DNA of 64,000 nucleotides from Flaccisagitta enflata (Eukaryota; Chaetognatha; Sagittoidea; Aphragmophora): the NCBI GenBank assembly GCA_965153355.1, contig OZ231126.1:53568001-53632000 (forward strand). Reading direction: 5' to 3'. A program made the translations under genes and the position numbers. Below, piece by piece: positions 1-16,152 of the stretch (position 1 is its first letter; every line of letters begins with the position of its first letter). The notes beneath the pieces are model-generated. The model did not search any database. It saw nothing but the letters and a program-made list of their open reading frames with translations, and had not been told where the DNA came from.

Positions 1-236
1 TCAAAAAAAATTCAATTTGAATTTTTTGTAAATAAATCTTTGAAAATTCATAATGCAAAAAATATCAATTGTAGAGCACTCTGCTTGGCGCCTAATGGAA
101 GATAATTATCAAATTTGCTTACCCTATCAATTTCATTGGAGGCCCCAATCAGCCGGATGAGTTTCTAGAATTCCTAACAAAAAAATAAAAACCCTTTTTC
201 TCTCAAATATGTCAAAAAGTCGAAGACTGACTTGGA
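1..236 (-). repeat. dispersed repeat, copy 1 of 2
   Basis: This segment is the reverse complement of about 48118-48352, at roughly 85 percent by eye with small indels. Shared blocks include AGTCTTCGACTTTTTGACAT, the CAATGAAATTGATA block, and TGGCGCC followed by AGCAGA in the other copy's orientation. No ORF or terminal repeat is visible and the window edge cuts this copy. It could be a low-copy transposon fragment. Confidence 0.75.
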
Positions 237-376
237 CTTTTTTCCCGATTAAGTCACGTAAGTCAACACGGTCACTTTTGTCATTTAAGTTGTTTTAACT
301 TTCAAGTCATACTGAGTCATACTGAGTCATTTATGTCCCGCGATCCCGCACGCGACTCTCAGGTGTTGGCCTTGTT
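237..376 (+). mobile_element. family A element, 3' fragment
   Basis: Degenerate ten-base units of AAGTCATACTG type are followed by the 3' sub-terminal repeat GCACGCGACT and the conserved end AGGTGTTGGCCTTGTT. The 5' palindrome is missing, so this is a truncated copy. Bases 377-700 hold nothing genic: a short degenerate GATCTACGATCTGC tandem at 530-570 and a GGTC microsatellite at 660-700, probably the remains of another family A copy. Confidence 0.6.
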
Positions 377-705
377 CCTTTTCCCGAGATATCGCTAACT
401 CCCAGGCCAGAACGGATTCGCAAAGGAATGGAATGGTTTGCCTCACTTTCTAAACTCAATCACAGATCTGCGTGTTTTCAAGATGTGACTGATCTCTTTT
501 GGTTATAACTTATAAGAGACTGCTATCTTTCTTAGATCTACGATCTACGATCTGCGATCTACAATCTGCGATTACATGTTATGAGTGTAATTTTTAAAGG
601 ACCCTGTTGGAAAAAAGTTTTCGAACTTTACAGGCCAGCCTTTGAGGCCTGCTTTTACAATCGGTCGGTCGGTCGGTCGGTCGGTTGGTCTGTCGGTCAG
701 TCCCC

Positions 706-1200
706 TTTTTGGGCAGCGGCTCCGAAGGGGTCGATGACCTATGCTTTCACACAGGGGAATTTTCTCCTCCTTCTTCTTCTCCTCCTTCTCCGTACCCCCC
801 CCCCTCCAGGCCCATATCTCAGCCTCGAAGCCCATTTCCCAGCCTCAAGCCCAAATCCCAGTCTTGAGGTCCAAATCCAAACCAAATTTTATCTCATAGC
901 CAAAATCCTATCATTTTGAGGCTCAAATTCCGGCCTCGAGGGATTTGAACCACAAGACTGGGACTCGGGCCTCGAGGCTGGGATGTGGGATTAGAGGCTG
1001 GGATATGGGCCTGGGGGTTGGGGGGGGGGAACGGAACAGGAGGAGGAGAAGGAAGAGAAAATTCCCCCGTGTTAAAGCATAGGTCATCGACCCCTTCAGG
1101 ACCACTGCCCTGCTACCCCCTCAACTTCAACCTGAACCTACTAAGGCAGGGCAGAGGGCGCGGGTACCGCTGACCATCTAACGCTTCTGCGACTATTACT
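706..1200 (+). mobile_element. family B element, copy 1
   Basis: The copy begins TTTTTGGGCAGCGGC and carries CCGAAGGGGTCGATGACC. Its core is made of units about 20 bp long of GAGGCCCAAATCCCAGCCTC type, first in one orientation and then inverted. The mirrored arm, with GGTCATCGACCCCTTCAGG, follows. The 3' side has paired GCAGGGC blocks, GGGTACCGCTGACC, and a terminal CGCTTCTGCG hairpin. No protein is encoded; ORFs through it are shadows. Confidence 0.75.
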
Positions 1201-1208
1201 CTTTCGGC

Positions 1209-1335
1209 GTTTTTTAGCTTTTTGGGCATACCTGCATACGGCTCCTGCCCAGATGCCCTAGTGACCTTCAGTACTGCTCCCGCCCACCCGCACGCGACTA
1301 GGCCTAGGGTAGCCGTTTATCCGGCCTTGTTTTCT
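1209..1335 (+). mobile_element. family A element, 3' part
   Basis: GCTCCTGCCC and CCCGCCCACC blocks lead to the 3' sub-terminal repeat GCACGCGACT, then GGTAGCCGTTTATCCGGCC and CTTGTTTT. The 5' palindrome is not recognisable upstream, so the copy is truncated or badly decayed. Confidence 0.6.
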
Positions 1336-1612
1336 TTTCTAACGATTTATATTTTATCACGAATTGATGTTTGTATTTTTAATAAGAGGACTCTGTTGGA
1401 AACAACTTATTATTGACTTCTACAGACCATCCTCTGACGCAACTTACAATTACCATGTTGTATTTCTTTGTCTTCGAAATACATTCATTCACTCATTCAA
1501 ACAGTGCACGCCACGAGACTTTAAAATCGCCATACCCATCGGAACGGTTATTCGGTCACTTTTTTTTTCGGGGGGGGGGGGGGTTGGCCTTTGTGAGCAG
1601 TTTCTTTTTCTT

Positions 1613-1795
1613 TTTAGATGCGTGTTACGCGACTCAACACCTCACTTTGTCCGTCGATAGGTCTCATTTTTTTTTTTTTTTGCGGTCTTCGGCCTCACTG
1701 ATCCTGCCCAAATGCTCAAGTGACCTCAAAAACCCCTTCTGCCAACCAGCATGCGACTGGGGGAGCCATGTACCGTATTTTTTCTAAAAAGCGCC
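1613..1795 (+). mobile_element. family A element, degenerate
   Basis: A decayed 5' palindrome (GCGTGTTACGCGACT) is followed by TTTGTCCGTCG, a poly-T run, CTGCCCAAATG and a 3' arm CATGCGACTGGGGGAGCC. The CCTTGTT end is not evident here; the sequence runs into TACCGTATTTTTTC. A clear GGCCTTGTT lies at 2123, so a second insertion may separate the halves. Bases 1796-2120 hold no gene. Confidence 0.5.
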
Positions 1796-2170
1796 CCGAG
1801 CGCTTTTGGAATTGAAATTTGACTTTGCTTTTTGTCCCTCCAATTGGCGCCCCTTTATATCACAAATGAACTGTCATTTAGTCTATCTTTTTCATGAAAG
1901 GCTAAAAAAATGCTAAATTTGACTCAAAATCGAGATATTCATCTGTTTGAGAGTCTTTGAAAATGGTTCAGTTTGGTGTATTATTTCTTCATTTTACTCA
2001 ATATTTCTGTACAAATCTTTTTTGAAAAATGTAATACTAAGAAAAAAAGAGGGGGAGGGCGCTTTTTGGAGGGGGGGGGGTGCTAAATGGAGAAAATACG
2101 GTAGGCCATATATCCGGCCTTGTTTGTATCATAGCAATCACCTCGACTTATTTTGTCAATTACAGCAAAA

Positions 2171-5413
<3,243 letters not shown>

Positions 5414-5780
5414 AGTTGCATATATCGCATACTGGAATTCATATGCCGCTGCTTTTTTCTTTTTTGATTTTACCATCATAACAGTCTCTTATGCTGAATT
5501 TTAAGGAAACTATATGCTTAAACATTGAAAACGGCTGAAAAATCGAGGAAGTTGTTGTCTTGTGGTTCCCTTCTTTAGAAATTGTTTTTGCCTTTCTGCT
5601 TAAGCTTTAGAAAAAAAAAATTCAAATGATTAACTTTTTTTAAAATTATTGAAAGGTGCAGGGTAATACCCCTTTCTAGGCTTCCCCAGCGGCGCTCTTC
5701 TTTACACATGCCTTCTGTTACGAAATGTTTAAACATTTAGAATGGATTTCCCACAAATCTTAGATGCCTCGACCATACTA

Positions 5781-6373
5781 CCTAGGAAATAAGTTTGGAA
5801 TCAACTTCTACCATAGATATCTTGGCTTTCAAAAAAGCTAGATAACTTTTTTAAAAAAGCAAATTAATCTACATCAAAAAATCTTCAAGATGAGTTCAAT
5901 CTGGCCTCTGTAGCTAAAACCGTCCAGAAATGGCAAGCAAAAGAGTGAAAACTTTCATTTCCAAAATGGGTAAGAAATATTGAGAATGCCATTAGAAAAA
6001 CTTAGGGTTATCTTTTTCTTGAAATATCTCCACTTATAGAAAAGCAAATAACTTTTTTTTTAAAAAAGCAAATTAATCTACATCGAAAAATCTTCAAGAT
6101 GAGCGCAATCTGGTTTCCGTGGCTTCAACCGTTTAGAAATGACAAGCAAAACCATGTAAACACTCCATTAAATGAAAAGCTGGCAATAACTGCTCACAGA
6201 TGCCAGAACAAGACCTTGCTAAACTGTATGAAAATCTTTACAGACCGCCCTCCACCTGCAAAATTGAAGTTGTTAGTTAACAAAAATGTTACATAAAGTG
6301 CTCATGTTTTAAACTAAATTCGATTGATAAATCAAATTTTACCCTTTTTTTTATTCCAAACTTATTTCCTAGG
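5781..6373. mobile_element. TA-flanked terminal-inverted-repeat element
   Basis: Terminal inverted repeats CCTAGGAAATAAGTTTGG(AAT) lie at both ends, each flanked by TA, as expected of a Tc1/mariner-class non-autonomous element. Inside, a stretch of about 110 bp (from 5838) is repeated at 6040 (AAAGCAAATTAATCTACATC). No transposase ORF. Bases 5414-5780 and 6374-7536 show no gene or clear repeat. Confidence 0.75.
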
Positions 6374-7536
6374 TAGCAGTTACCTTTGTTCACAATGATG
6401 ATACATGTCATGTACAAATATACCTGCGCCTTTAAAAATTGGTTTTCGATATCGCCTGATTTAGTTGCGCTTGATACAAATCGATGTGATGCTTCTACTT
6501 ATCTCGTCAACGCATTTTGATGACCAATATACATCTCAACATGCGATGTTTAGTATTTACTTCGTTTTTACTCTGATCTCTATCTAACCACTTATCATGG
6601 CCTATTGTAGTTTATAAACATATTTGCAATCGCTACTCTTCCCGTTTGAATAAAAAACTTACGGTGCAATGCAAAAAAAAGACAAAAAATTTTCTATTCA
6701 AGATTTCAATGCTCAAAATGGAATAACTTTTTCCCGTGAAGAATCCAAAGAATTAGAAAAAATGGAGTAATTACCACCAATTTCAGATATTTTATTTAAT
6801 TTTCTAGATTTGATGGTAAATTGAAGGCAAGGAACAGAAGGTATTGCAGGTTTAAGTAAGATCTTCAGATTTCTCTTGATGTTGTGGTTAATCATATCTT
6901 AATTCTTTGAATTAGGTTTAGAATAATGAAAATCCAAGATATTTAGAAAGACCTTCAAAATATCTCCCATATAAGTATCTGGCATCCATAGTTCAATTTG
7001 TTTAAAGATAAGGCCATATACTATACACTACCTCCCAGTCAAATCGATCAGATTCCTTGGGCTTGGTGGCAATTTCTTTCTTTAATGAAATTCTTTAAAA
7101 AAAACGAACAAAATCAATATTAGGTCATTAAAACATGAATTTCAGTTTGTATCTTTTTTTATGCATCGCACTATATATTGTGAGAATATCACTGATGTCG
7201 ATCTAATCTTATCAACAGAGTATTTTCATTGTTCATTTATCGTGATTATTTTGTCTTGTTCTGTTCCTCTTTGAAATGCTGTCTTCTACTGTCTTACTAC
7301 GTGATTGTACATGAATAAATGACTTAACATTTGAAACTTTAAGTTGGCGTGGCCAGGCGTTGTCAAACATTTCAAAAGTCAGTTGTTTCAGACGAGATGG
7401 CGATGGTTGGAATTAGAGCCAGTGGTGGTCGCGCCTTTTTTAAATTTTCCAAAAAGCGAGAAAAAAACACTTGTGAGGAACGTAAACCAAAATCAAATGT
7501 ACTCAAGGTCGTGAAATTCATTTTAGGATTTTTTTT

Positions 7537-7780
7537 TAGTCGCGTGTACGCCGCTCTGCAACCCACTCTGTCCGTCTATTGGTCGGTCCGTAACCCTTAG
7601 CTTATTTTCGTCTTTTTACCCCATTTTAAGTCATTTGAAGTCATTTGAAGTCACTTGAATTCATCTAAAGTTAATCTAAGTCAATTTACGTATAGTCTCT
7701 TAGTCTTTTGGTCATTTAGTTTTTTAGTCTTATGGTCCTAACAATCGTGCGCGACTGTTAGGTGTTGGCCTTGTTTACAG
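7537..7780 (+). mobile_element. family A element
   Basis: A decayed 5' palindrome (AGTCGCGTGTACGCCGCTC) is followed by CTGTCCGTCTATTGG, decamer units of the AAGTCATTTG kind, GTGCGCGACT and AGGTGTTGGCCTTGTTT. Full length, non-coding. Confidence 0.75.
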
Positions 7781-7857
7781 AGGAGCTGCTTATCAGCGAT
7801 TGTTGAGCAGAAAAAGGAAATTGGAAGTATTTGCAAACAAACTTTTTATCACACACT

Positions 7858-8293
7858 TAGAGTGCGTCAGCATTTACCATATTATTTGGATATTTTTTTT
7901 TATATCAATATCCGGATATTCTACATAGTGAAGGTGTGTCTGCATTAATCAGCTTATTCGGATATTTTTTTTTAATATTAATATCCGGATATTTCATGTA
8001 GTAAATTTTGTAAATTCACTATGTAGAATATCCGGATATTGATATCCAGATAAATTATCCAAATAATATGGTGAATGCAGACGCACCCTTTATTTATAAG
8101 ATATACTTCATGAAATATCCGGATATTGATATTCAAATAAAATATCCAGATTAGCTGATTAATGCAGACACACCTTTATCAATATCCGGATATTCTACTT
8201 AGTGAATTTATAAGATATACTACATAAAATATCCGGATATTGATATTCAAATAAAATATCCAAATTAGCTGATTAATGCAGACACACCTTTAG
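7858..8293. mobile_element. nested foldback elements with ATATCCGGATAT core
   Basis: Several copies of AATATCCGGATATT palindromes lie between inverted ends. The pair near 7862 and 8064-8090 reads GAGTGCGTCAGCATTTACC and its complement. A second pair, AAGGTGTGTCTGCATTAATC, has its left end near 7932 and two right ends at 8155 and 8266. The arrangement fits one foldback element inserted in, or recombined with, a relative. No coding capacity. Confidence 0.7.
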
Positions 8294-8773
8294 TGTGCAA
8301 ATGTTAGTTTGGTTGATCAGTCCATTGGTTCTTAAATCCATTTTTTGTTCCGTCTGTATTATCGTTCGAATATCGCTATTTCAGTCATATTTAGGGTCAT
8401 TTGAGTATGTGTTTAATCAAGTTTTTGGCACTTTCAACCACGGCGTTGTTACGTATCAAACCAAATACTCTTTGGGACGCTCTGAGTCTGAGACTATTTA
8501 TCTGTCTGTCCGTCCATCTATCTGTCCCTCCATATATCTGACATGTCTAGCGCCAGAGTCAATACACAAAGAGACACGGTCAGGACGCGAATTTGCCCGC
8601 TCGGCCTGGTTATTCTCATTTGCTTTTTTGGCCCATCTCACCTGCCTTCACTCCACTCTCTCCCCTTTCTTCTTTTCCTTCCTTCCACCCCCTCCCCTTC
8701 ATTTCGTTAGTATTATTTCATCTTCCTCTTCTTCTTCTTCTACTTCTACTTCTTCTACTTCTACTTCTTTTGC

Positions 8774-9420
8774 TTTTGGGGGGGGGGGCAGCGGGCCTGG
8801 ACGGGCCAATGTCCTATGATTCCACATGACAATTTTTTTCTGTTTTTTTTTGTCATATTCCCCTCCCTCTGTAGCTCTTAATCAAGCCTCAAAATAGCCT
8901 TCCCAGTCCTCAAATCAGCCTCCTCATTCTTCAAATCAGCCTCTTCATTCTTCAAATCAGCCTTTCCAGGCTTCAAATTAGCCTTCCCAGGCCCAAAATC
9001 AGCAACCATAGGCCTCAAATCAGTCATACAAGCCTGAAATCAGCCTTCCCAGGCCTCAAATCAGCCTAATCATGCCTCAAATCAGTCTTTCAAGGGCAGA
9101 TTGGCCCTCTCAACTCTTGAATTGATGCTCCTAGGTCTCAAATCTCTAACTAAGTCTCAAATCACCCTAATCAAGCCTCAAATTAGCCTTTCCAGGCCTA
9201 ATATCACTCCAATCAAGTTGGAAGTCAGACCTCCTAAAAGTAGATATCTCAGTTCTAAAATTTGATACTCCTACCCTAAGATTAATCCTTCCAGGCCTAA
9301 AATCAACCCTGTATGGAATCATAGGTCATTTGCTCCCACGGGGCTGCTGCCCTATTAACCCAATTGATTAAAGGTTATCGGGAACCACTGACCATTTGAC
9401 ACTTTAGCGACCTGTTTCCT
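8774..9420 (+). mobile_element. family B element, copy 3
   Basis: The left end is TTTTGGGGGGGGGGGCAGCG then GTCCTATGATTCCACATG. The core is a long array of CAGGCCTCAAATCAGCCTTC units. The right arm is TGGAATCATAGGTCATTTGC, GGGCTGCTGCCCT, then GGGAACCGCTGACC-type sequence (here GGGAACCACTGACC) and CTTTAGCGACCTG. Upstream, 8500-8770 holds short CTGTCCGTCC and CTTCTT microsatellites only. Confidence 0.75.
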
Positions 9421-9620
9421 CTTCTTCTTTAACTCTCTCTGTTCTTTTCCTCCTCCTCTTCTCCCTCTCCTACTTCTTCTTCTTCTTTTTCTTCTTTTTC
9501 TTCTTCTTCTTCTTCTTCTTGTTCCTCTTCTTCTTCTTCTTCTTCTTCATCTTTTTCCTCTACTTCTTCTTCTTCTTTTTCTTTTTCCTCTTCTTCTTCT
9601 TCTTCCTCTTCTTCTTGTTT
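9417..9620. repeat. (CTT)n polypyrimidine tract
   Basis: About 200 bp of nearly pure pyrimidine with CTT/TCC units, ended by a run of nine G at 9622. It could adopt triplex DNA. No gene. Confidence 0.95.
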
Positions 9621-9908
9621 TGGGGGGGGGGAATAAAATCAAAGGGTTTGGAGATGGGGGAAAAAATCAAAAGCTAAAAAAGAAGAAAAATTTTTTTTTT
9701 GAAGATTTAACACTTTTGGTAGTTCCAAATGGTAGTCTCTGATTACTACAGCACATTTTAACACTATTTGAACCTATAATATACTGTTTTATTGCTTTGT
9801 GGGGAAGAAAATCATTGATTTTGTAACGCGACGCAATGCGTCGCGGGGAAGAAAATCAAAGGCAGGGGGGAATAAAATCAAAAGCCGCTCAATTATATAC
9901 ACCCCTGT
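9621..9908 (+). repeat. AAAATCAAAAG element shared with 39247-39430
   Basis: G-run, AATAAAATCAAAGGG, a central GTAACGCGACGCAATGCGTCGCGG palindrome region, then AAGCCGCTCAATTATATACA and CACCCCTG match the DNA just before exon 2 of the Ly6 gene at 38523. Both copies end shortly before a Ly6 exon 2, so this is either inherited intron DNA or a mobile element. The TCAATTATATACA piece also occurs near 59250. Confidence 0.7.
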
Positions 9909-9924
9909 CTAAAACTTTTACAGA

Positions 9925-10330
<406 letters not shown>

Positions 10331-10441
10331 GTTACTTGATGATAATGAACAAAAAACGCCCTCCCTCTCATTTAGACATATATACCAATTCTTACGCACA
10401 AAAACAGATAAAAAAGGAAATGACATGCCAACACTCTCTCT

Positions 10442-11144
<703 letters not shown>

Positions 11145-12030
11145 CGTCGGACTTTACCAAATAAAAACGTCCCCGTTTTTCGACCATAGCCGGGGTAAAC
11201 ATGACTTAAATCCGGGCAACCAAGAAGGAAACCACATAAAAATGAAAAAAAAAAAATTTTATAGCAGTAACAAGACTAAATGCCCAAAATTGTGCAGTAA
11301 TATCCATAAGTCGCACGGAAAAGCGCCATCTAATTCTGAGTGTAAAAAATTCAATGCCAATAACGGAAAAAATATCAACCATAAAAACCTGACCAAATCC
11401 ACAGGTCCAGACGTCGACGCTCATAATTTAAAATGCGGGAAAAAGGGGAGACAAAACTGTCAAGAGGCAAAATATAATCCGAGTGGGAAAAAGGAGGATT
11501 TACATAAATGCCGATGGGGAGCGGACAAGGGGGAAATGGGGGAAACGGGGGGGGGGGACAGAATGGGGCGGGGAGAAGAGAAAGGGAATTGGAATCAAAA
11601 TAAAAGATCAACATAATATGTCAATTCAAATCCCAATCAAAATACCCCACCATTAGCCCATAACAAAAAAAAAAAAACTACCATGTATCAATCAAAAACA
11701 GAAAACCTAAGCGAACCAATAAAAGAAAAAAGATAGGAAAGAAAAGTATTGTAACCACTAACCTCATGGGCGTGACAATACTTTCAAGAGGGAGAAATAG
11801 AAGGTCGAAAGACAGATGAGGGAGAAGAAAATAGTTGAAAGACAGGAGAAAAATAGAAACGGCGCCAGATTTACAAAGACGTCACATTGCAAAAGACGAG
11901 AAAATAACATGATGACCAACTACTATGAGTTACCTAAAAACTCAATCATTAAAAGGATAAAATCTTCCAAAGTTGCATATCGACATAATGCAACATCGCA
12001 AATATAAAAATATGCAAACGGTAATGTTAA
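11145..12030. other. LTR-element interior, no recognisable gene
   Basis: A Lys/Asn-rich frame at 11125-11616 starts inside the LTR, has no recognisable domain and uses A-rich codons. I treat it as non-coding. The downstream A-rich DNA up to 12030 shows nothing else. Confidence 0.5.
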
Positions 12031-12032
12031 AG

Positions 12033-12081
12033 GGACAACTCCAACTTGGCACCAGAGGAGAGAAGATGTCCGGGGAAAAAA
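12033..12081. repeat. structured motif, copy a
   Basis: Closing stem GGAC (12033-12036) pairs with GTCC (12068-12071). Between them are CCAACTTGGCAC and CAGAGGAGAG. GGGGAAAAA follows. Closest to the copies at 17103 and 17206. Confidence 0.6.
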
Positions 12082-12639
12082 TATATAAAATCATTTGTAA
12101 GGGCAGCAATATAACTAAACGGTTAAAGGTTGCACTTGTGAGGCTAGACGCTTTTTTTTAAAGTGTATCTAAGACAACAAATAAAGTTAACTAAATAGAA
12201 CCATGCTCCTAAGAGCATTCTTAACAAAAGAATATGATCGCACATACTAGTGAAAGAATTAAAATAGAATTTCAATTAAGCTTTTAACATAAAAAGATTT
12301 TATGTTGCAGTAAAGAAGAAACAGTTCATAAGCAAACAGCTACTTACGTTATTCTACAAAATTTACTTGGTGGTCAGTGGATAAAGAGACACAAAGAATA
12401 GGATGATCAAGATATTAATTATGTTAAGTTAAAACAAAAACAGATGCATTTATCGCCATATTTATCAATACTTCATTTACTTCATCTCTACTAAACGATG
12501 CCTTTGCAGTCTTTAAGACTAAGAGAGACACTAATTCACTCAAGGGATAAATAAGGGAAAAAATAGGGAAAGTGGAAATTTAAAGAGCGAAATTCGAATT
12601 CAACAAATCGCGCAGTGATATAATAAACACACAAGCAAC

Positions 12640-12920
12640 CGATGAGGAAGGAGTTTTAAACCATTGCTTGTTGGACGATTCCACTCTGCGGCGAAGGGGG
12701 GAATCCATTTAACGACAAAGGGGGCAGTCCATATTAGGGGAGGGGTCATTTTAGCGGTGATGGAGCATGGCGGAATCCATTTGAATTGCCATGGGGAAAT
12801 TCAGCAGTTTAAGGGGAAACACGGTATGCGTCGATGGGGAAATCCATTTTTGCGGCGAGGGGGAAATTCACCTAAGCGGTGAAGGGGGAATTCACATAAG
12901 CGGCACATATTTGCGGAAAT
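12640..12920. repeat. degenerate tandem repeat, about 30-bp unit
   Basis: Units of the form GGGGAAATCCATTTAAGCGG recur about nine times with much drift (AATCCATTT, ATTCACCTAAGCGG, AATTCACATAAGCGG). It lies inside the LTR element. Bases 12082-12639 and 12921-13670 show no gene or clear repeat. Confidence 0.7.
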
Positions 12921-13670
12921 TCGTTGCAGCAGCGGACAGTGATAAAGAAGCGAAGGCGATCCCTCGAGCGACAAAGGAGGGAGAGTCATGGTTACCGTCA
13001 TCACATTATTTCCAATACGCGTAGCAACGGCGAGTGCCCGAAGTCGCCACAGCCGGGAGTGGGTCCAAGGAAAAATGACGAAGATCTTGGAGCGAAGACG
13101 CCATGTAAAAACTGACTTCCCAAACGAATTGTCAGTATGGAAAGTTGCAAGTAATGCGGGACCAATGGATATGGAGTGATATTATGGCAAGGGGAAAGAG
13201 TAGTCCCAAAATGTTAGAGAAATGGACTTAAAAATGGAAAATGTCCATAGAATCATTTAAGCGGGAATCGGGAGAAATCAAGCGCAATACTGACTTATAA
13301 ATTCCATGATTATAATCAAAACCGAAAAAAAAAGGGGGAATGCCGTCCCCAGATTCCCATCACCAAATCTGCCCAAAGTTTACCAGGGAGAAAAAAAATC
13401 GAGAAGGGGGAAAAAAATTGAGAGACATACGCCAGCCGATGAATTTGTTCAAAATCAGGAATCAAACTGCATGTGCCCCCAACAAGACGTTATTAAGCGA
13501 TAAATGAGCGGAAGACAGGAAATAAATTTAGATGCCTCAAAAAAAATGAATGGGAATTAGAAAGGAAAAAGAGTGATCTTTCAAATAAATTTGGCAAAAT
13601 CAAATCAAAATCCATTTCCATGGATGGAAATATAATTGTATGAACATATCTCAGAGAGATGGGGGAGGGG

Positions 13671-13995
13671 GGTCATGAACCCGAGGACTGCCAATCGACA
13701 GAGGGCAGATGACCGGGGGAAAAAAAGGGCAAAATATTTTGACTTTTTATCAAAATTCTCAAAAAAAATTCAGTTGGTCAAAAGATCCGAGGGGCTGGGG
13801 AGTCGCAAATCCAAGGTCTGCCAAATGACAGAGGACAGGAGACCGGGAAAAGAAAGGGGCAAAATGTTTTTGATGTCTTATTGAAATTTTCAAAAATGTT
13901 AGTCGATTTAAGAATTTGAGGGGGCAGGGGAGTCACAAACCCAAAGGCTGCCATTTGACAGCGGACAGGTGACTGGGGAAAAAAGAGGGGAAAAG
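13671..13995. repeat. three tandem units with structured motifs b, c, d
   Basis: Units of about 125-130 bp each start with a structured motif. Copy b closes with GGTCAT (13671) and ATGACC (13709). Copy d closes with AGTCAC (13931) and GTGACT (13969). Copy c (13801) keeps only GTC/GAC. Each holds CCAAGGTCTGCC and GACAGAGGAC, followed by GGGGAAAAAAGGGG-type purines, then an A/T-rich spacer. Confidence 0.75.
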
Positions 13996-14230
13996 AGGAT
14001 AAAATCAAAATTTAAGCGGAATTTAAAGTCAGTCCCCTTCTGGTGAGTATGCGTTTGAGATAAACCAACGTCGACAGCGGGTATGAAAGAAATGAAGCAA
14101 ATTAGCAGCCGAACAGCATGAACAATGGGCCGAAATATGCGCGTCTAGCCCAATCCTTGCATAAATGGCGTGGAGCCTTTAAGCCTGATGAAGCAAGGCT
14201 AATGGTTTTGTATGGACCTAAGAGGGAGGG

Positions 14231-14292
14231 GGTGTCCATAACCAATTGTGCCAATCGGCAATGGGAAGAGGACACGGGTAAAAAAAAAGGGG
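14231..14292. repeat. structured motif, copy e
   Basis: Closing stem GTGTCC (14232-14237) pairs with GGACAC (14270-14275). The inner hairpin is TGCC-AATC-GGCA. GGGTAAAAAAAAAGGGG follows. Confidence 0.7.
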
Positions 14293-14562
14293 AATGATCT
14301 CGAGTCATGCGGTGGGGAAAACTAAAAAAAAATAACGGTCGGCGAATGTCTGAATAAAAAATATATAAAAAAAAAAGGGGTATCCGAATTTTGTGCATTC
14401 AACCAAACGATATAAAACGAAAAACGAGCGATAGGCACGAGAAAAAGGTTGATGTTCCAAAAAGGGAGAAATCTCTAAATGCACCAAAATCAAATCAAAT
14501 TCCGTTTTTATTGACGGAAAATTGACTTTCTTACGTGGTCAAGGGAGTTTCAAACTGGGGGG

Positions 14563-14755
14563 GGTCACGAACCCAAGGTCTGCTAAGCAGCAGAGGACAG
14601 ATGACCGGGGAAAGAAGGGGCAAAATTTTTTCGACTTTTTTCCAAAAATCCGTAAGATTTCTTAGTCGGTTTAACAGGCCAGGGAGTCACAAACCCAAAG
14701 ACTGACATATGACAGAGGACAGGTGACTGGGGAAAAAAGGGGGATAATGATTTTA
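14563..14755. repeat. structured motifs f and g in tandem
   Basis: Copy f: GGTCA (14563-14567) with TGACC (14602-14606). Copy g: AGTCAC (14685-14690) with GTGACT (14723-14728). Both are followed by GGGGAAA purine runs. Spacing is about 122 bp, the same as the array at 13671. Confidence 0.75.
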
Positions 14756-14986
14756 GGATATTATTATCAAATTTGTTTCCAAATCAAAACCCCCAGATAG
14801 TAATTCAGTAATCAGTCAGAATGTCATCAGATTCAGGGATGTGATGAAAAAAAAAACAATAAAACTCCGATATCAATCCGGGGACCATTTCGAAAATTAT
14901 TATTAACCACCATCACCAGGTCAGTGACCAGAGTAACATGACAAAAGGACATCCGAGAGTATGAGGGCATGGGCCAGGTGCAGGGG

Positions 14987-15048
14987 TGCTCATAATCCAA
15001 AGTCTGCCAAGCGACAGAGGACAGTGAGCAAGGAAAAAAAAGGGGAAA
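14987..15048. repeat. structured motif, copy h
   Basis: Closing stem TGCTCA (14987-14992) pairs with TGAGCA (15025-15030). The inner part is AGTCTGCC and GACAGAGGAC. AGGAAAAAAAAGGGG follows. Confidence 0.7.
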
Positions 15049-15284
15049 CACATTACTCGAGATCCTAACTCATTTATGGCGAGGCACAACAACCAAAGAA
15101 ATGGTCGTCTGGAATGTGTATCATGAATGCCGATGTCAAAATGTAACTCAAGTTAAGGCATGGATAAGCTTCAACAGTTCACCTTTCTTGCGCATGATGG
15201 CGAATATTGATGAGGGTATTGGTGCCAGGGAAAGATTGGTTATTAAAATGTGATGTCGTTAAAGTGCGCAATCCGTTGTTGGCG

Positions 15285-15700
15285 TAGCTCAATAGTGTTG
15301 GCGTAGCTTGTTGGCGTAGCTCAATGGCGTTGGCGTAGCCCGTCGGCGTAGCTCGATGGCATTGGCATAGCTCGATGGCGTTGGCGTAGCTCAATGGCGT
15401 TGGCGTAGCTCGATGGCGTTGGATTAGATCGATGGTGTTGGCGTAGCCCGATGGCGTTGGCGTAGATTGATGGTGTTGGCGTAACTTAATGGCGTTGGCG
15501 TAACTTGATGGCGTTGGCGTAACTTGATGGCGTTGGCGTAACTCTGGCGTTGGCGTAGCTCAATGGCGTTGGCGTAACTTGATGGCGTTGGCGTAACTTG
15601 ATGGCGTTGGCGTAACTTGATGGCGTTGGCGTAACTCTGGCGTTGGCGTAGCTCAATGGCGTTGGCGTAACTTAATGGCGTTGGCGTGACTCGATGGCGC
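15285..15700. repeat. tandem array of a 19-bp unit
   Basis: About 20 units of GATGGCGTTGGCGTAACTT type, with variants GTAGCTC and GTAACTTG and a few shortened units (GTAACTCTGGCGTTG). It lies inside the LTR element. Bases 15701-16150 show nothing recognisable. Confidence 0.85.
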
Positions 15701-16152
15701 CATCAGCGTCAAGGCACTGGATGGGGTATGAAAGAAGGGAAGCAGAAGAACAGAAACACGCTTTCTTCGGCAATGGGGCAACGACCAAACTCGTCATTGA
15801 CCGTCTCCCCAATCTTTCCCGATTCACCTGATTAACTGGTGCTCTTCTCCGCACCAGGAGTTGTAGGGAAACCGATCATGGGTGGAATAGGTTGGACCGG
15901 CGCCAATGGATTTTTCATACTGACGTCGGTGGCCGTCTTCGCCCAGTTGCTGCTGTCGTTGCTTTTATCGTTGCTCAGTTGCTGCTGTCGTTAGGAATAC
16001 GATTAGTCCAAGCGAGTCCAAGGTTCGAATTTGTCCCATTGTTGTTGACGTGTAGAAGCCATGAACCCGAGGTTAGTCGGCGTTTTGGGAGCGAGTTTGT
16101 TTAGTATTGATTTGAGAATGTTGACGTTGTTTTGTAGTACAATTTTTTCTCA

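Noticed and set aside
8295-8819. 174-codon ORF
   Set aside because: It runs through CTGTCC and CTT microsatellites and a family B end; no domain or splice context.
15285-15700. CRISPR-like array
   Set aside because: Contiguous 19-bp tandem repeat without unique spacers, in animal DNA; likewise 18949-19301.
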